A stretch of DNA of 64,000 nt from Gimesia benthica (lineage in GTDB: Bacteria; Planctomycetota; Planctomycetia; Planctomycetales; Planctomycetaceae): the NCBI RefSeq assembly GCF_009720525.1, contig NZ_CP043930.1, forward strand, positions 5,116,501 through 5,180,500. The letters run 5' to 3'. A program made the translations under genes and the position numbers. Below are positions 48,657-57,012 of the stretch, one piece after another. The first letter of the stretch is position 1. Each line of letters starts with the position of its first letter. The notes beneath the pieces are model-generated. The model did not search any database. It had not been told where the DNA came from and saw nothing but the letters and a program-made list of their open reading frames with translations.

Positions 48657-50053
48657 GGATTGTTCCTCGGCTTTCCAAACAATGAACTGACCTTGGGTGC
48701 CGGCTTCGTCGGCAGGGGATCGGGTTCGGGTGAGATCCATTGCTCAGGCGGCAAGGGGCTGTAATCGTTGGGCAGGCCATCTTCGACGACTTCAATTTTC
48801 CCGGGTTTCACCTGGACCTCCATCTCCGGACGTACCAGCAGCAGACCGGCGATGATGAGCTGCTCATCCCCTTTCAGTCCCTCGCGGACCACGCGCAATC
48901 CATCCACGATTGGCCCCGGTTGAATCACGCGCTGCTCGACTTTGCCATCCACCACCACATACACAAACTGTGATGACTGATCGGTACCCACTGCAGAGTC
49001 GGGAATCAGGATCGCATTGTAAGCGGCACTTCCCGGAATCCGGATCCGGGCAAACATCCCCGGCAACAGAGTCCCGTTTTTATTCGGGAAAATAGAACGT
49101 GCCCGCATGCTGGCGGTATCCACATCAAACCGGTTGTCTACAAAGTCCATGTGTCCCTGGTGAGGAAAACCTTTCTCATCCACCAGTCCGAGGAAGACTG
49201 GGTTTTTAGCCACACGGGAACTGGCACGTTTGCCGTTCTGAGCCAGTCGGGTGTATTTCAAAACTTCCTGCTCGGTGGCATCAAAGTTACAGTAGATCGG
49301 TGCGACTGAAGTGATCGTCGTCAGCATCGTCGAAGTGGAAGTACCTCCGCTGACGAGGTTTCCCTCCGTGACATGTTTCTTACTGATGCGTCCCGTGATG
49401 GGCGCATAGATTCGGGTGTAGTCCAGATTCAGTTCGGCTGTCTCAACTTGTGCTTTCGAAGCTTCGATGACTGCCAGTGCGGTTTCAATGGACGCCTTTG
49501 CAGAACTGATGCCTGCCTGGCTCGCTTCCACATTCGCCTTCGCTTGCAGAAAAGCCGCTTCCAGCTGATCGAGTTCATCCTGCGTCGTCACGTTCTTGGA
49601 TTTAAGCGAGCGCGCCCGCTTGACCTGGGCAAAGGCCAGTTCCAGTTGCGCCTGTGTCTGCTCCTTCTGGGCATTCGCTTCTTCCAGTTGTGCGCGTGCC
49701 TGCACGAGTTGCGAATTCGACTGACTGAGCGTCGCTTTAGCAAGACTCAGCTCCGCTTCGAAAGGGCGGGGATCAATCACGAACAGCAACTCGCCTTCAT
49801 TGACCATCTGCCCTTCGTCAAAGTGGGTTGATTTCAGGTAACCGCTGACCCGCGCCCGCACTTCGACAAAGTCGATTGCTTCCAGTCGACCGGTGTAAGC
49901 GTCCCATTCCACAATCTGCTTGACGACCGGCTTGGCAGTCGTCACAGTGGGGGCCACTTTCTGGGGTGGGGCAGTCTGGGCTTCGTTGCATCCCGACAGG
50001 CTGACACACAGTCCGCCCAACAGGACCAGGGATATACTCGTGAAATACTTCAT
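48653..50053 (-). CDS. RND efflux adaptor lipoprotein (AcrA-like)
   Basis: A 466-residue membrane fusion protein with a lipobox (LCVSLSGCNEA, Cys near residue 22). Family order: barrel-sandwich half (YTGRLEAIDFVEVRARVSGY), a long helical hairpin with Glu/Ala heptads (about 95-215), the second half (LNLDYTRIYAPITGRI) and the beta-barrel/membrane-proximal region (NGTLLPGMFARIRI). It carries substrate from the RND-methyltransferase fusion protein to an outer-membrane channel. The stop overlaps the pump start by four bases. No TolC-like gene is adjacent. Confidence 0.93.
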   Translation of the reverse strand: MKYFTSISLVLLGGLCVSLSGCNEAQTAPPQKVAPTVTTAKPVVKQIVEWDAYTGRLEAIDFVEVRARVSGYLKSTHFDEGQMVNEGELLFVIDPRPFEAELSLAKATLSQSNSQLVQARAQLEEANAQKEQTQAQLELAFAQVKRARSLKSKNVTTQDELDQLEAAFLQAKANVEASQAGISSAKASIETALAVIEASKAQVETAELNLDYTRIYAPITGRISKKHVTEGNLVSGGTSTSTMLTTITSVAPIYCNFDATEQEVLKYTRLAQNGKRASSRVAKNPVFLGLVDEKGFPHQGHMDFVDNRFDVDTASMRARSIFPNKNGTLLPGMFARIRIPGSAAYNAILIPDSAVGTDQSSQFVYVVVDGKVEQRVIQPGPIVDGLRVVREGLKGDEQLIIAGLLLVRPEMEVQVKPGKIEVVEDGLPNDYSPLPPEQWISPEPDPLPTKPAPKVSSLFGKPRNNP

Positions 50054-50176
50054 TGAACCCGCCGATGTTTAATTGACTCTGAAGGAAGGCAGTTTTCGGA
50101 AAAGAGATGCTGGCTTTCGGAGCGCCCTGTTTTCCGAGGTGGTGCACACTTACGACGATAATCGGTAAGCCTGGCT

Positions 50177-50198
50177 AATAGTTTATGCGAAAACTATT
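50177..50198. promoter_or_regulatory. Inverted repeat upstream of the AcrA-like gene
   Basis: AATAGTTT (50177-50184) and its exact complement AAACTATT (50191-50198) flank six bases. It lies 124 bases upstream of the adaptor start, in a 354-base gap that otherwise shows no gene. The AAACTA half-site also occurs in the palindrome at 51067-51090, which could mean the same TetR protein binds both. Confidence 0.45.
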
Positions 50199-50407
50199 CA
50201 CATGAAGTTTATGCGGGATGTCGAAATGAGGCAATTGCAGAATTCAGATTTTTCAACAGAAAATCGGGAGGCCCGTTCTTCCTAACTGCAGGAAGCTATT
50301 CAGGATGTGACTGTCCAGAATGTTTGTCCTGGACACTTGGTTTTAGACCCTTGGCAGAGAGTTCGTCGGGGAGCTGTGACCCTGAGACCATCGTTTCTGG
50401 AGCGTTT

Positions 50408-51028
50408 TCAGCAGGAATACTGAGCCAGAAACATGCTGACCGTCGACTCGACAAGCTGTTTCTTCTGTACTTCCGTCAGTGGCGCTTCCTTGCCGATCAG
50501 CGGGGGCCAGAAGGCGAAGGATTGAATCAGTCCCAGGAACTGCTTCGCCGCCAGTTGGGCATCAGGAATCTGCAGGTTACCCTCCTGATGCGCTGTTTCC
50601 AGCCAGACGATCAACCCGGCCTCAAACTGGGTCGAATCAATCATCATCTCACGAGCCAGGTCCGGCGACTGCAAAAATCGCGAAAGCGTAACCCGGGCCA
50701 GGTCCTGAAATTCGGGGGAAGCCATCAGATCGACGGCCGTCTGACCAATGTCGCTCAACTGCGTGGCAATGGGTTCACCGGGAGTATAGTCAGAGACTTC
50801 GATCAGCTGACAGCGCGACATCAGTTCATCCACAATCGCAGCAAACAGATCTTCTTTACTGGGAAAATGATTGTAAACCGTTCTCTTGGAAACAGATGCG
50901 ACTTCCGCAATCCGGTCCATACTGGTGTTGTCGAAACCGTTCTGCTTCAACTCCGAAACGGCGGCCTCCATAATTGCGGCCCGTTTCCGGTCTGTCAGTC
51001 TTCCCTTGTTTGCCGATTTTGACGTCAT
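50408..51028 (-). CDS. TetR/AcrR-family transcriptional regulator
   Basis: A 206-residue repressor. The N-terminal helix-turn-helix reads AAIMEAAVSELKQNGFDNTS, then MDRIAEVASVSKRTVYNHFP, the classic TetR DNA-binding motif. The C-terminal helical domain (about 80-200) should bind a small hydrophobic ligand, probably a pump substrate. It sits between two RND systems: the AcrA-like gene 354 bases downstream on the same strand and a divergent adaptor gene on the other. A near-perfect palindrome lies 39 bases in front of its start, so self-control and control of the divergent operon are likely. Confidence 0.93.
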   Translation of the reverse strand: MTSKSANKGRLTDRKRAAIMEAAVSELKQNGFDNTSMDRIAEVASVSKRTVYNHFPSKEDLFAAIVDELMSRCQLIEVSDYTPGEPIATQLSDIGQTAVDLMASPEFQDLARVTLSRFLQSPDLAREMMIDSTQFEAGLIVWLETAHQEGNLQIPDAQLAAKQFLGLIQSFAFWPPLIGKEAPLTEVQKKQLVESTVSMFLAQYSC

Positions 51029-51066
51029 AAAAAAAGTACACTTTGCGGTTTACATACTTCGATAAA

Positions 51067-51090
51067 AAACTACACTACCCGGTGTAGTTT
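51067..51090. promoter_or_regulatory. Palindromic operator between tetR-like and second RND operon
   Basis: AAACTACAC (51067-51075) and GTGTAGTTT (51082-51090) are exact complements around six bases, a 24-base palindrome of the size TetR-family repressors use. It lies between the TetR start (51028) and the divergent adaptor start (51132), where it could block both promoters. Confidence 0.65.
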
Positions 51091-51131
51091 ACTTGCGCTT
51101 CTACCCAATTCCCATAGCGACCACGGAAATT

Positions 51132-52838
51132 ATGAACGTTCCCTGCTCGGTTCTGCTGATAGCAGTAGCCATCTTATCAACAGCCTGTGATTCATCCAGT
51201 CAAATCGATTCAAAACCCAAAGCCCCCCGGCCGGTCTCAATTTTTATGCTCCACGAGATGACCCCGGTTTCCCATTCACTCGTCACTGGATCGGTGGGTG
51301 CCTGGAAGACCGAGAAAATCGGGTTCGAAATTTCGGGACGCGTCGAAAGTGTGCTGGAGCCCGAAACCGAAATCGAAGGCCGCGTGCTTGACCAGGGGAG
51401 TGGCAAAGTGCTGGTGCCGGGCACCGTCCTGGCTCGATTGCACGACGAACGGTACCGCATTGCCGTCGATTCCGCCCGGGCTGCCGTCGATGTCGCCCTG
51501 CAAAGAAAAAAAGCGATGCAGGTGGAAATCGCCGAAGGTCTTCCCGCCCGACTCGCTTCAGCCCAGGCGGAACAGCAACTGGCTAAAGCCGAGTCGCAGC
51601 GCACGGTGACCCTGGTCAGCAAAAAAGTCGCCACCCGTTCCGATTACGATCGGGCGATGGCCGAACTGCAGACCACAAACGCCACGGTCAAGAATCTCGA
51701 AGCAGAACTGAAAACCAAACAGGCGGAACTCAGTTCCCAGGATGCAGAGATCGAAAAAGCCCGCTTTCAACTCGCTGAAGCCGAACGCAATTTACGCGAC
51801 ACCGTCCTCTACTCCTCCTTTCGCGGACAGGTCGCTCAGGTACACGCGGTTCCGGGCAGCTACCTCGATGCCGGTGATCCGGCTTTAACCATTCAGATCA
51901 TGGATCCCATCAAAGTCGAGCTGGAACTCTCGGCAAACATGTCGCGGCGTTTTCATCGAGGCGATATTGTGCGGGTCATCGCCGAAAACAGCCAGGGACA
52001 GCAGACCGGGCTCGAAGGCTATGTCTATATGACCGACCCCAATGCGGATGCGGAGACCAGAACCTTCACCGTTACCCTGCTTGTGCGCAATCGGAAATCG
52101 CAACTCAAAATTCCCCGCGGCTATCCGACTGAGAACATCGCCCGTACGAAAGATATCTGGCCTTTGAATTTTGCTCCGATTGTCAGCGGCGGTAACGCGC
52201 TCATGACTGAAGAAAAAGCGATCAGACGAGATGCGAATGGTGCTTTTCTCTGGAAGATTACGAACCGCAGGGCAGGCGAAATCACCTCGTCTGGCAATCG
52301 CGTCTTGAACGTCGAAAAAGTCCGTATCACGCCCGGTACGATTCGGGTTCCTTTCCTGGGAAACTGGTACTTCGTCCCAGTGGAAATTCAGCCAGGACAG
52401 AACTTTGATCCGCAACGTGATCTGGTGGCTGGGGAACTCAAGGTCAGCCAGGGGCAGCCAGACAACTGGAACGGACGCCACATACTCCTCGACGAATCAA
52501 GCTGGCTGCTCAGGCCCGGCGATGTCGTCCGTGTCGGTCTCGATCAGGGAGCGACCACACCCGGACTCTACGTGCCCATGAAAGCCATCCGCCAGCAGGC
52601 CGGCAAAACTTCAATTTTCATAGTTGACGACGCGACTGAGCAGACCATGGCCCGTGAAGTCGAAATCGTCCTTTCGGAAAGCAGCTTCCCTTCCTCGCGG
52701 GAAATGATGTTACGGCAGATCAGACCGGCCCCCGGAGTGAAGCTGCCCCCGAAAGCGAGAGTCATTCTGGAGGGCATGCCCTTCCTCAGCGATGGCGAAC
52801 CGGTGACAGTCGTCGGGAAACCGGAGGCCGTCCAATGA
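51132..52838 (+). CDS. RND efflux adaptor lipoprotein, extended type
   Basis: A 568-residue membrane fusion protein. The ATG at 51132 gives a signal peptide with a lipobox (AILSTACDS); an earlier TTG at 51093 is not needed. Family parts are the barrel-sandwich (IGFEISGRVESVLEP), a helical hairpin (about 115-225), the return strand region (LYSSFRGQVAQVHAVPGSYL) and a C-terminal beta-barrel. It is about 150 residues longer than common adaptors, because of inserted loops in the membrane-proximal half (about 345-450, near GYPTENIARTKDIWP). It pairs with the pump that overlaps its stop by four bases (ATGA). Likely controlled by the adjacent TetR protein. Confidence 0.88.
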   Translation: MNVPCSVLLIAVAILSTACDSSSQIDSKPKAPRPVSIFMLHEMTPVSHSLVTGSVGAWKTEKIGFEISGRVESVLEPETEIEGRVLDQGSGKVLVPGTVLARLHDERYRIAVDSARAAVDVALQRKKAMQVEIAEGLPARLASAQAEQQLAKAESQRTVTLVSKKVATRSDYDRAMAELQTTNATVKNLEAELKTKQAELSSQDAEIEKARFQLAEAERNLRDTVLYSSFRGQVAQVHAVPGSYLDAGDPALTIQIMDPIKVELELSANMSRRFHRGDIVRVIAENSQGQQTGLEGYVYMTDPNADAETRTFTVTLLVRNRKSQLKIPRGYPTENIARTKDIWPLNFAPIVSGGNALMTEEKAIRRDANGAFLWKITNRRAGEITSSGNRVLNVEKVRITPGTIRVPFLGNWYFVPVEIQPGQNFDPQRDLVAGELKVSQGQPDNWNGRHILLDESSWLLRPGDVVRVGLDQGATTPGLYVPMKAIRQQAGKTSIFIVDDATEQTMAREVEIVLSESSFPSSREMMLRQIRPAPGVKLPPKARVILEGMPFLSDGEPVTVVGKPEAVQ

Positions 52839-55800
52839 ACATTCTCCCTGAATTTGCCATCCGATACCGAACGATTGTTTTTACCATCGTCGGTCTGCTG
52901 GTCATCTGGGGCATAGTCTCCTTTCAGACCATGCCCCGCCGTGAAGACCCTGAATTTACCATCATGACCTGCGTCGTTACGACTCCCTGGCCGGGCGTCT
53001 CGGCGGAAAAAGTCGAAGAGTTGATTACCGATCCTCTCGAAGAGGTCCTGGATGGCATCGAAGAGGTAGACGTTCTGCGTTCGACTTCCATCAACGGCCT
53101 GTCGACGATCTTTGTCGATCTGTACGACAACGTCTCCCCTGCGCACGTCGATCAGGTTTGGGATCAGGTACGCGCCCGTGTCCGAAACGTGGAGATGCCC
53201 GAGGAAAATATCACCCCGATTGTTACCGACGACTTCGGCGACACAAGCGTAATCCTCTTTGCCATCTATCAGAAACCGTTGCCGGGCCGGACAGAGATCG
53301 ACCCGCATCGCATTTATACGGACCGCGACCTGGATCTCTATTCAGAACGCGTTCGCGATGCCCTCCGCCTGCTCGACGGCGTCGCCAAAGTCCAGCGATT
53401 CGGTGTTCGGGAAGAAGCGATTTATATCGAGACCGATGCCGGCACCTGGTCGCATCTGCAACTCACCACCGGCGACCTCAAAGATCTGATTTCCGACCGC
53501 AACATTATTGAAGCAGGGGGCCTGCTCGATACCGGCGATGGACGTTTTTATGTCAAACCGGGCGGGAAACTCGACGTCGTGAATGAAATCAACACGATCG
53601 TCGCTGATCTCTCCAGTTCGGACAAAGGTTCCAACCAGGTGTATCTGGATGACCTGGGGCTGAATGTCAGACGTGCTTACCAGGATCCCCCCTCGCTCAT
53701 CTGCCGCTACAGCGATCCAGAGACTTCGCAGTCTGCGGTGATTGTCGCGGTCACCATGAAATCGGGGTCGAATATCATCGATATCTGTAATGCCTCCAAA
53801 GCCCGCCTGGAGGAAATGCAGAATCTGACCTATGAACTTCCGCCAGATCTCGGACTCGTTCCCATCTCCGATCAGTCCGAAAGTGTGAATAACCGGATTC
53901 ATGACGTGATCATCAATGTCATTGAAGCGGTGTTCATTGTGGTCGTGGTCGTCTACCTGGTCGTCGGCTTTCGCACCGCCACCGTCATGGCTGCTAACAT
54001 TCCCTTTGTCACCCTGATTGCCGTCGGCGTCATCACGCTTTTCGGAGTCCAACTCGAGCAGATGTCGCTGGCCTCCATGATTATCTCACTCGGTCTGCTT
54101 GTGGATAACGCGGTGCAGATCTGTGATCAGTCGCGCACCAATCAGATCGAAGGCATGGGACCGATTGAAGCCAGCGTCAGCGGAGCCCGCATGTTGGCGG
54201 CTCCCATGCTGAATGGAACCCTTACCACTATCGCCTCCTTCGTGCCGATGGTCATCTTTTTTGAAGGGGGCAACCGCGAGTTTATTTACAGTCTCCCGGT
54301 CACTCTCTCCGTGATGCTGGCCGTCAGCTGGGTTCTGGCGATGACCTTCTGTGTGATTCTGGCGGCCATGTTTATTCGCCCGCCCAAATCCAAAGATCAA
54401 CCCAGTGCGCCCCTGGTCCGCTGCTTCTACTGGTTCAAAGGCCTCTTTCGCCGCAAACGGGCTGCCGACGAATTCTCCTGGAAATCGGAGAACCAGCATT
54501 ACATCAGCCGGGTCTACGGGGTACTCGTCTCACAGGCCATAAAACATAAATTCCTCACGCTGGGCGTTTCCATCGGTCTCTTTTTCCTGGCACTTAAACT
54601 GCCGGTCAGCACCGAGTTCTTCCCCCAGGGAGAACGGGACCAGTTTGTCGTCGGCGTCTGGTTGCCGGAAAACGTGAGCATCGAACAGACCAATCAGGCC
54701 GCCAGGCAGGTTGAAGAACTGCTCTGTAAACTGAGCCCGACCACCAACGAAGCCGGCAACCAGGTCGAACGCCTGCGGGCCATGCGCACCCTGGTCGGAG
54801 GCGGCGGCTCCCGCTGGTATCTTTCCTGGAATCCCGAATCCCGGAAAGCCAACTACGCCGAGATCCTGATTCGAACCTCCGATCCGAAACTCACACACGA
54901 CTTTGCCCAGCAGGTGCGTCAGGTCGCACTCACCGGCGATGCGGACTTGGGCATCGATCCGCTTCCCGGCATCCGCGTCGTCCCCATGGAGATGATGCTC
55001 GGACCACCGGCGGCCCCGGTCGCTCTGCGAATCACTGGAAATGGCTTCGCAGATCTGCATAAACTCCGCGAGGTCGCCGGCCAGGTGGAGAAGCTGATCC
55101 GCGATCAGCCCGAGACCTGGAACACGCACGATTCCTGGGGCGCCGACGGCTACCAGCTGCAGGTCAACGTGGATGCCGACCGCGCCAGTCTGGCAGGAGT
55201 CAGTAATGCCCAGATCGCCTCGACCCTGAATACCTACTATTCGGGAAAACAGCTGACCATGTTCCGCGAAGGGGACTATTCGGTCCCCGTCTATTTCCGC
55301 CTGATTCCCGAGGGACGCAAATCAGTGTCGACTATCGAATCTGCTTACATCGAAGGTCGTAACGGCAAGGTTCCCATCAAATCGGTCGCGGCTTTCGAGT
55401 ATGGTTGGGAACCCGCGGTCATCGAACGCCGCGATATGAACCGCACCATCGAAGTCTCTGCCCGAGTCGAACCCGGTGCCTCCGGGAACGATATCGTGAG
55501 CCGGATCATGTCCTCAGATGAATTCAAACAGATCGAAGCGAATCTGCCCAACGGGTTCCGTATCGAGATTGGCGGTGCACTCGAAGAATCGATGCAGGCT
55601 TCCGGCATGATGCTTAAAGCCTTCGGCATGTCTTTTGTAACCATCCTGCTCCTGCTGGTCATTCAGTTTAACAGCATCTCGAAGTCGATCATGATCATCT
55701 TCACGCTTCCCCTGGCATTGATCGGGGCCTTGCTCGGTCTGTATCTCACCAGTAATCCCCTGGGCTTCATGCCTCAGCTGGGGATTCTGTCCCTGTTCGG

Positions 55801-56203
55801 CATTGTTTTGAATACAGCTATCATCTTCATGGAGTTCGCCGACTACCAGATCGCTACTCGCTCGAAGGCCAGCAACGGCCGTGGTCCCATTGTCGGGCTC
55901 ACCCGGGACGAGTTCCGCGACTGTCTGGCCGAAGCCGGCAAGCAGCGTCTGCTCCCCATCTTCCTGACGACGGCCACCACCGTCGGCGGCCTGCTTCCTC
56001 TCGCACTGGCCGGCGGTCCCTTGTGGGTGGGCATGGCCTGGCTGATGATTGTCGGCCTGTTGATGGCCACCCTGCTGACCCTGTTCGTCATTCCGGCTTT
56101 GTACGCCATCATTGTTGAAAACTTCCGCATCAGCCCGCTCAGTGTTCCCATGGAGGATGAGCCCGTTCTCAAGGAGGTGCCTCAACCACTATCTGCCGTT
56201 TGA
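52835..56203 (+). CDS. RND efflux pump, HAE1-like
   Basis: A 1122-residue inner-membrane pump: N-terminal RYRTIVFTIVGLLVIWGIVS, porter segment (MPRREDPEFTIMTCVVTTPW), two blocks of six helices, and the fourth-helix motif SLGLLVDNAVQICDQSR, with the single conserved proton-relay Asp typical of one branch of HAE1 pumps. The C-terminal block has FGIVLNTAIIFMEFADYQ. Export of hydrophobic compounds by proton antiport is expected. It is translationally coupled to the adaptor (ATGA overlap) and followed after 90 bases by an exported methyltransferase gene. Confidence 0.93.
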   Translation: MNILPEFAIRYRTIVFTIVGLLVIWGIVSFQTMPRREDPEFTIMTCVVTTPWPGVSAEKVEELITDPLEEVLDGIEEVDVLRSTSINGLSTIFVDLYDNVSPAHVDQVWDQVRARVRNVEMPEENITPIVTDDFGDTSVILFAIYQKPLPGRTEIDPHRIYTDRDLDLYSERVRDALRLLDGVAKVQRFGVREEAIYIETDAGTWSHLQLTTGDLKDLISDRNIIEAGGLLDTGDGRFYVKPGGKLDVVNEINTIVADLSSSDKGSNQVYLDDLGLNVRRAYQDPPSLICRYSDPETSQSAVIVAVTMKSGSNIIDICNASKARLEEMQNLTYELPPDLGLVPISDQSESVNNRIHDVIINVIEAVFIVVVVVYLVVGFRTATVMAANIPFVTLIAVGVITLFGVQLEQMSLASMIISLGLLVDNAVQICDQSRTNQIEGMGPIEASVSGARMLAAPMLNGTLTTIASFVPMVIFFEGGNREFIYSLPVTLSVMLAVSWVLAMTFCVILAAMFIRPPKSKDQPSAPLVRCFYWFKGLFRRKRAADEFSWKSENQHYISRVYGVLVSQAIKHKFLTLGVSIGLFFLALKLPVSTEFFPQGERDQFVVGVWLPENVSIEQTNQAARQVEELLCKLSPTTNEAGNQVERLRAMRTLVGGGGSRWYLSWNPESRKANYAEILIRTSDPKLTHDFAQQVRQVALTGDADLGIDPLPGIRVVPMEMMLGPPAAPVALRITGNGFADLHKLREVAGQVEKLIRDQPETWNTHDSWGADGYQLQVNVDADRASLAGVSNAQIASTLNTYYSGKQLTMFREGDYSVPVYFRLIPEGRKSVSTIESAYIEGRNGKVPIKSVAAFEYGWEPAVIERRDMNRTIEVSARVEPGASGNDIVSRIMSSDEFKQIEANLPNGFRIEIGGALEESMQASGMMLKAFGMSFVTILLLLVIQFNSISKSIMIIFTLPLALIGALLGLYLTSNPLGFMPQLGILSLFGIVLNTAIIFMEFADYQIATRSKASNGRGPIVGLTRDEFRDCLAEAGKQRLLPIFLTTATTVGGLLPLALAGGPLWVGMAWLMIVGLLMATLLTLFVIPALYAIIVENFRISPLSVPMEDEPVLKEVPQPLSAV

Positions 56204-56293
56204 CGGTTCCCTCGCAGATACCTTACATGTAAAATAAAAGCACTGGCCAAATCGAATAAATTGTTTCGCGTCCCCTTTATTCAGGAACCTGCT

Positions 56294-57004
56294 ATGCGTG
56301 CTTTATGTTTTGCTCTGCTTGCCACCGTCTGCTTGCATTTCTCTCCTGTCATGGCCCAGGAGACTGCTACCGCGCCACCACAAAGTGTGAAGCCGGGCAT
56401 CAACAAGTCATTCCTCGATCCCGATCTGGATGTCGATCAGTGGATTAAACGCTTTGAAGTCGAAAGCCGGGAAGTCTTCCGTGCCCGCGACCAGATTGTG
56501 AAACAGCTGAAACTCAAGCCCGGCGATCGCATCGCCGACGTCGGCACCGGGACGGGGCTGTTCGTCGAGCCGTTCTCCCTGGCAGTTGGAGAAAAGGGCT
56601 GGGTGTTTGCCCTGGACATTGTCCCCAAGTTCGTCGAACGGGTAGGGAAAATCTCGGATATCCTGGATCTGAAGAATGTCACTCCCGTCCTCTGTGGACA
56701 GGACGACGTCCGCCTGCCCCCCGGTTCGATTGACGCTGCCTTCATCTGCGATGTCTACCACCATTTCGAATACCCGTCCCGTTCGATGGCCTCCCTGCAC
56801 AAGGCAATCGTTCCCGGCGGTCAGCTGATTCTGATCGACTTCGAACGCATCCCCGGTAAGTCCCGCGAATGGACGCTGGGCCATGTTCGCGCAGGCAAAG
56901 AGACCTTCCGCAAAGAAGTCGAAGATGCCGGTTTCGAATTTGTGGAAGAAGTCAAAATTCCCGCCTTCGAGGAAAACTACTTCCTGCGTTTCAAACGCAA
57001 GTAA
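56294..57004 (+). CDS. Exported class I SAM-dependent methyltransferase-like protein
   Basis: A 236-residue protein. The ATG at 56294 directly precedes a signal peptide (RALCFALLATVCLHFSPVMAQ); a longer frame from 56261 adds nothing. The mature part is a methyltransferase fold: DRIADVGTGTGLFVEPFSLA (motif I), VFALDIVPKFVERV (motif II), CGQDDVRLPPGSIDAAFICD and the final FRLRFK-type strand. SAM is normally cytoplasmic, so an exported copy is odd; it may bind another ligand or use leaked SAM. It lies 90 bases after the RND pump and could share its transcript. Confidence 0.82.
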   Translation: MRALCFALLATVCLHFSPVMAQETATAPPQSVKPGINKSFLDPDLDVDQWIKRFEVESREVFRARDQIVKQLKLKPGDRIADVGTGTGLFVEPFSLAVGEKGWVFALDIVPKFVERVGKISDILDLKNVTPVLCGQDDVRLPPGSIDAAFICDVYHHFEYPSRSMASLHKAIVPGGQLILIDFERIPGKSREWTLGHVRAGKETFRKEVEDAGFEFVEEVKIPAFEENYFLRFKRK

Positions 57005-57012
57005 ATCCGAGC

